Of a stretch of 64,000 bases of DNA, positions 62,899-64,000 are shown one piece after another. Within the stretch, counting starts at the first letter, position 1; the number at the start of each line of letters is the position of its first letter. Source of the DNA: Acetivibrio ethanolgignens (GTDB lineage: Bacteria > Bacillota > Clostridia > Lachnospirales > Lachnospiraceae); contig NZ_LNAM01000001.1 in assembly GCF_001461035.1 (NCBI RefSeq), positions 69,774 to 133,773 of the forward strand, read 5' to 3'. A program made the translations under genes and the position numbers. The notes beneath the pieces were generated by a model, which had not been told where the DNA came from, did no database searches, and was given only the letters and a program-made list of their open reading frames with translations.

Positions 62899-64000
62899 AT
62901 GGCATATAAAAATGGCTTTTTTCAGCTCCTGCACAAAGAGGATGGAACCTATGTTAAGGTATATCCACCAATGGCAGGAGGACAGCCTCTTAGCATAGAG
63001 TTACTACTTAACTATTTAGATGCAAAAAAAATAGTTTGTGATATCAAGGAAGTAAATAAAGAACTGATAAAGGTGAAGGATGCACCTATGGAAATTAAGC
63101 TGAATAGTAACGAGCAGCTTCCAGAGAATGAGTATTTATCGATTACGATAAGCCCTGATTCAATGGAGGCTGTAGGTGTTTTTTTTCCACCTTCCAATAA
63201 AGGGAAACTGATGACAAAGGAAGAAATCCTAAGTGATCTTGCGATGGCAGGAGTAAAGCATGGAATCCAGGAGCGGATTATAGATGCTTACCTGGCAGGA
63301 AGACAATTCTGTCTTAGAATTCCACTGGCAAAGGGAACCCGGGTACGGGAAGGAAAAAGTGCAACTATTACCTATCACTTTAATACCGATATTAATTCCA
63401 AACCAAGAGTAAATGAAGATGGTTCTGTAGACTTTCACCATCTGGATATGATCAGCCATGTAGAAGCTGGAGATGTTCTGGCTACATTGACGCCGGCTGA
63501 TTTTGGTGATGATGGTATGGATGTTCGTGGAATTGTTGTACAACCGAAAAAGGTAGTGCAGAAAAAGCTGCGTCATGGTAAGAATATTCATCTTTCCGAG
63601 GACGGCACAATTATGTATTCTGATGTAAACGGACATGCCTCCCTGGCTGGAGATCAGGTTTTTGTATCAGACACCTATGAAGTACCTGCAGATGTTAGTG
63701 TTGCTTCCGGAGACATTGATTATGATGGCAATGTAGAAGTAAAAGGTAATGTCGTGACCGGTTTTACGGTGAGAGCAAAGGGAGATATTATTGTAAATGG
63801 TGTTGTTGAAGCAGCGACCCTGGAGGCCGGTGGACAGATTATCTTAAAGCGTGGTATGCAGGGTATGGGGAAAGGTGTTTTAAAAGCTGGCGGCAATATC
63901 GTATCCCGGTTTCTGGAAAGCTGTGATGTAACCTCCGGAGGGGATGTGACAGCAGATGCGATTATGCATAGTAAGGTAATAGCCCGGGGAGACATTACGG
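62899..64000 (+). CDS. FapA family protein (DUF342), 3' end outside window
   Basis: 367 codons seen, running off the window. It begins with an N-terminal region unique to DUF342/FapA proteins. The DUF342 beta-helix follows (from about residue 200): GTIMYSDVNGHASLAG, GDIDYDGNVEVKGNVV, AKGDIIVNGVVEAATLEAGG, and similar rungs with many Gly and Val. The function of the family is unclear; a Vibrio homologue was called flagellar assembly protein A, which fits the position after sigD. GGAGGAG precedes ATG 62899. Confidence 0.85.
   Translation, partial: MAYKNGFFQLLHKEDGTYVKVYPPMAGGQPLSIELLLNYLDAKKIVCDIKEVNKELIKVKDAPMEIKLNSNEQLPENEYLSITISPDSMEAVGVFFPPSNKGKLMTKEEILSDLAMAGVKHGIQERIIDAYLAGRQFCLRIPLAKGTRVREGKSATITYHFNTDINSKPRVNEDGSVDFHHLDMISHVEAGDVLATLTPADFGDDGMDVRGIVVQPKKVVQKKLRHGKNIHLSEDGTIMYSDVNGHASLAGDQVFVSDTYEVPADVSVASGDIDYDGNVEVKGNVVTGFTVRAKGDIIVNGVVEAATLEAGGQIILKRGMQGMGKGVLKAGGNIVSRFLESCDVTSGGDVTADAIMHSKVIARGDIT

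Overview
The window looks like a chromosome segment of a motile, Gram-positive, low-GC anaerobe of the class Clostridia, most likely family Lachnospiraceae (a Roseburia/Eubacterium/Butyrivibrio-type bacterium). The reasons are a codY-linked fla/che supercluster in Bacillus/Clostridia order, a PolC-type replicase, FliY in place of FliN, CheC and CheD, strong GGAGG ribosome sites, frequent TTG/GTG starts and sigma-A promoters. The genus is an inference, not a proof.

Layout. 1-2 kb: the 3' end of an uncharacterised gene, a 420-base intergenic stretch and a small cysteine-rich C_GCAxxG_C_C protein. 2-4.8 kb: a biotin operon behind a textbook BirA operator. bioB and bioD are intact, but bioY is reduced to a C-terminal stub and bioA has lost internal segments. 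4.8-7.5 kb: pdxS-pdxT (PLP synthase) divergent from a MocR/PdxR-type regulator, with the two promoters overlapping. 7.5-11 kb: a cupin, a chemoreceptor with its PDC/Cache-like domain at the cytoplasmic C-terminus, and a DUF1846 protein. 11-13 kb: a membrane-anchored polysaccharide deacetylase and a bactofilin. 13-23.8 kb: the conserved pyrH-frr-uppS-cdsA-dxr-rseP-ispG-polC run (translation recycling, isoprenoid and lipid-carrier synthesis, membrane proteolysis, replication). 23.8-31 kb: nrdR, pepF, a MATE transporter remnant, yifB/comM, dprA and topA.

31-64 kb: codY followed by an almost unbroken motility and chemotaxis cluster: flgB flgC fliE fliF fliG fliH fliI fliJ motE-like fliK flgD TIGR02530 flgE, then flbD/swrD motA motB fliL fliM fliY cheY fliO fliP fliQ fliR flhB flhA flhF flhG pilZ cheB cheA cheW cheC cheD, a 95-aa membrane protein, sigD, and a DUF342/FapA gene cut by the window end. 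The first part builds the rod, MS ring, export ATPase and hook; the second builds stators, switch, export gate, placement GTPases and chemotaxis signalling, and ends with the sigma factor for late genes. A strong terminator followed by a new sigma-A-type promoter separates the two parts after flgE. Other regulatory signals inside the cluster are a sigma-D-like promoter before fliI, a possible extended -10 promoter before fliM, and a structured leader RNA before flgE.

No rRNA, tRNA, CRISPR array, prophage or complete insertion sequence was recognised. No wholly new multi-gene system was found. The most unusual items are the structured flgE leader, the inverted-architecture chemoreceptor, the decaying biotin operon with an intact operator, and the internal wiring of the flagellar cluster.
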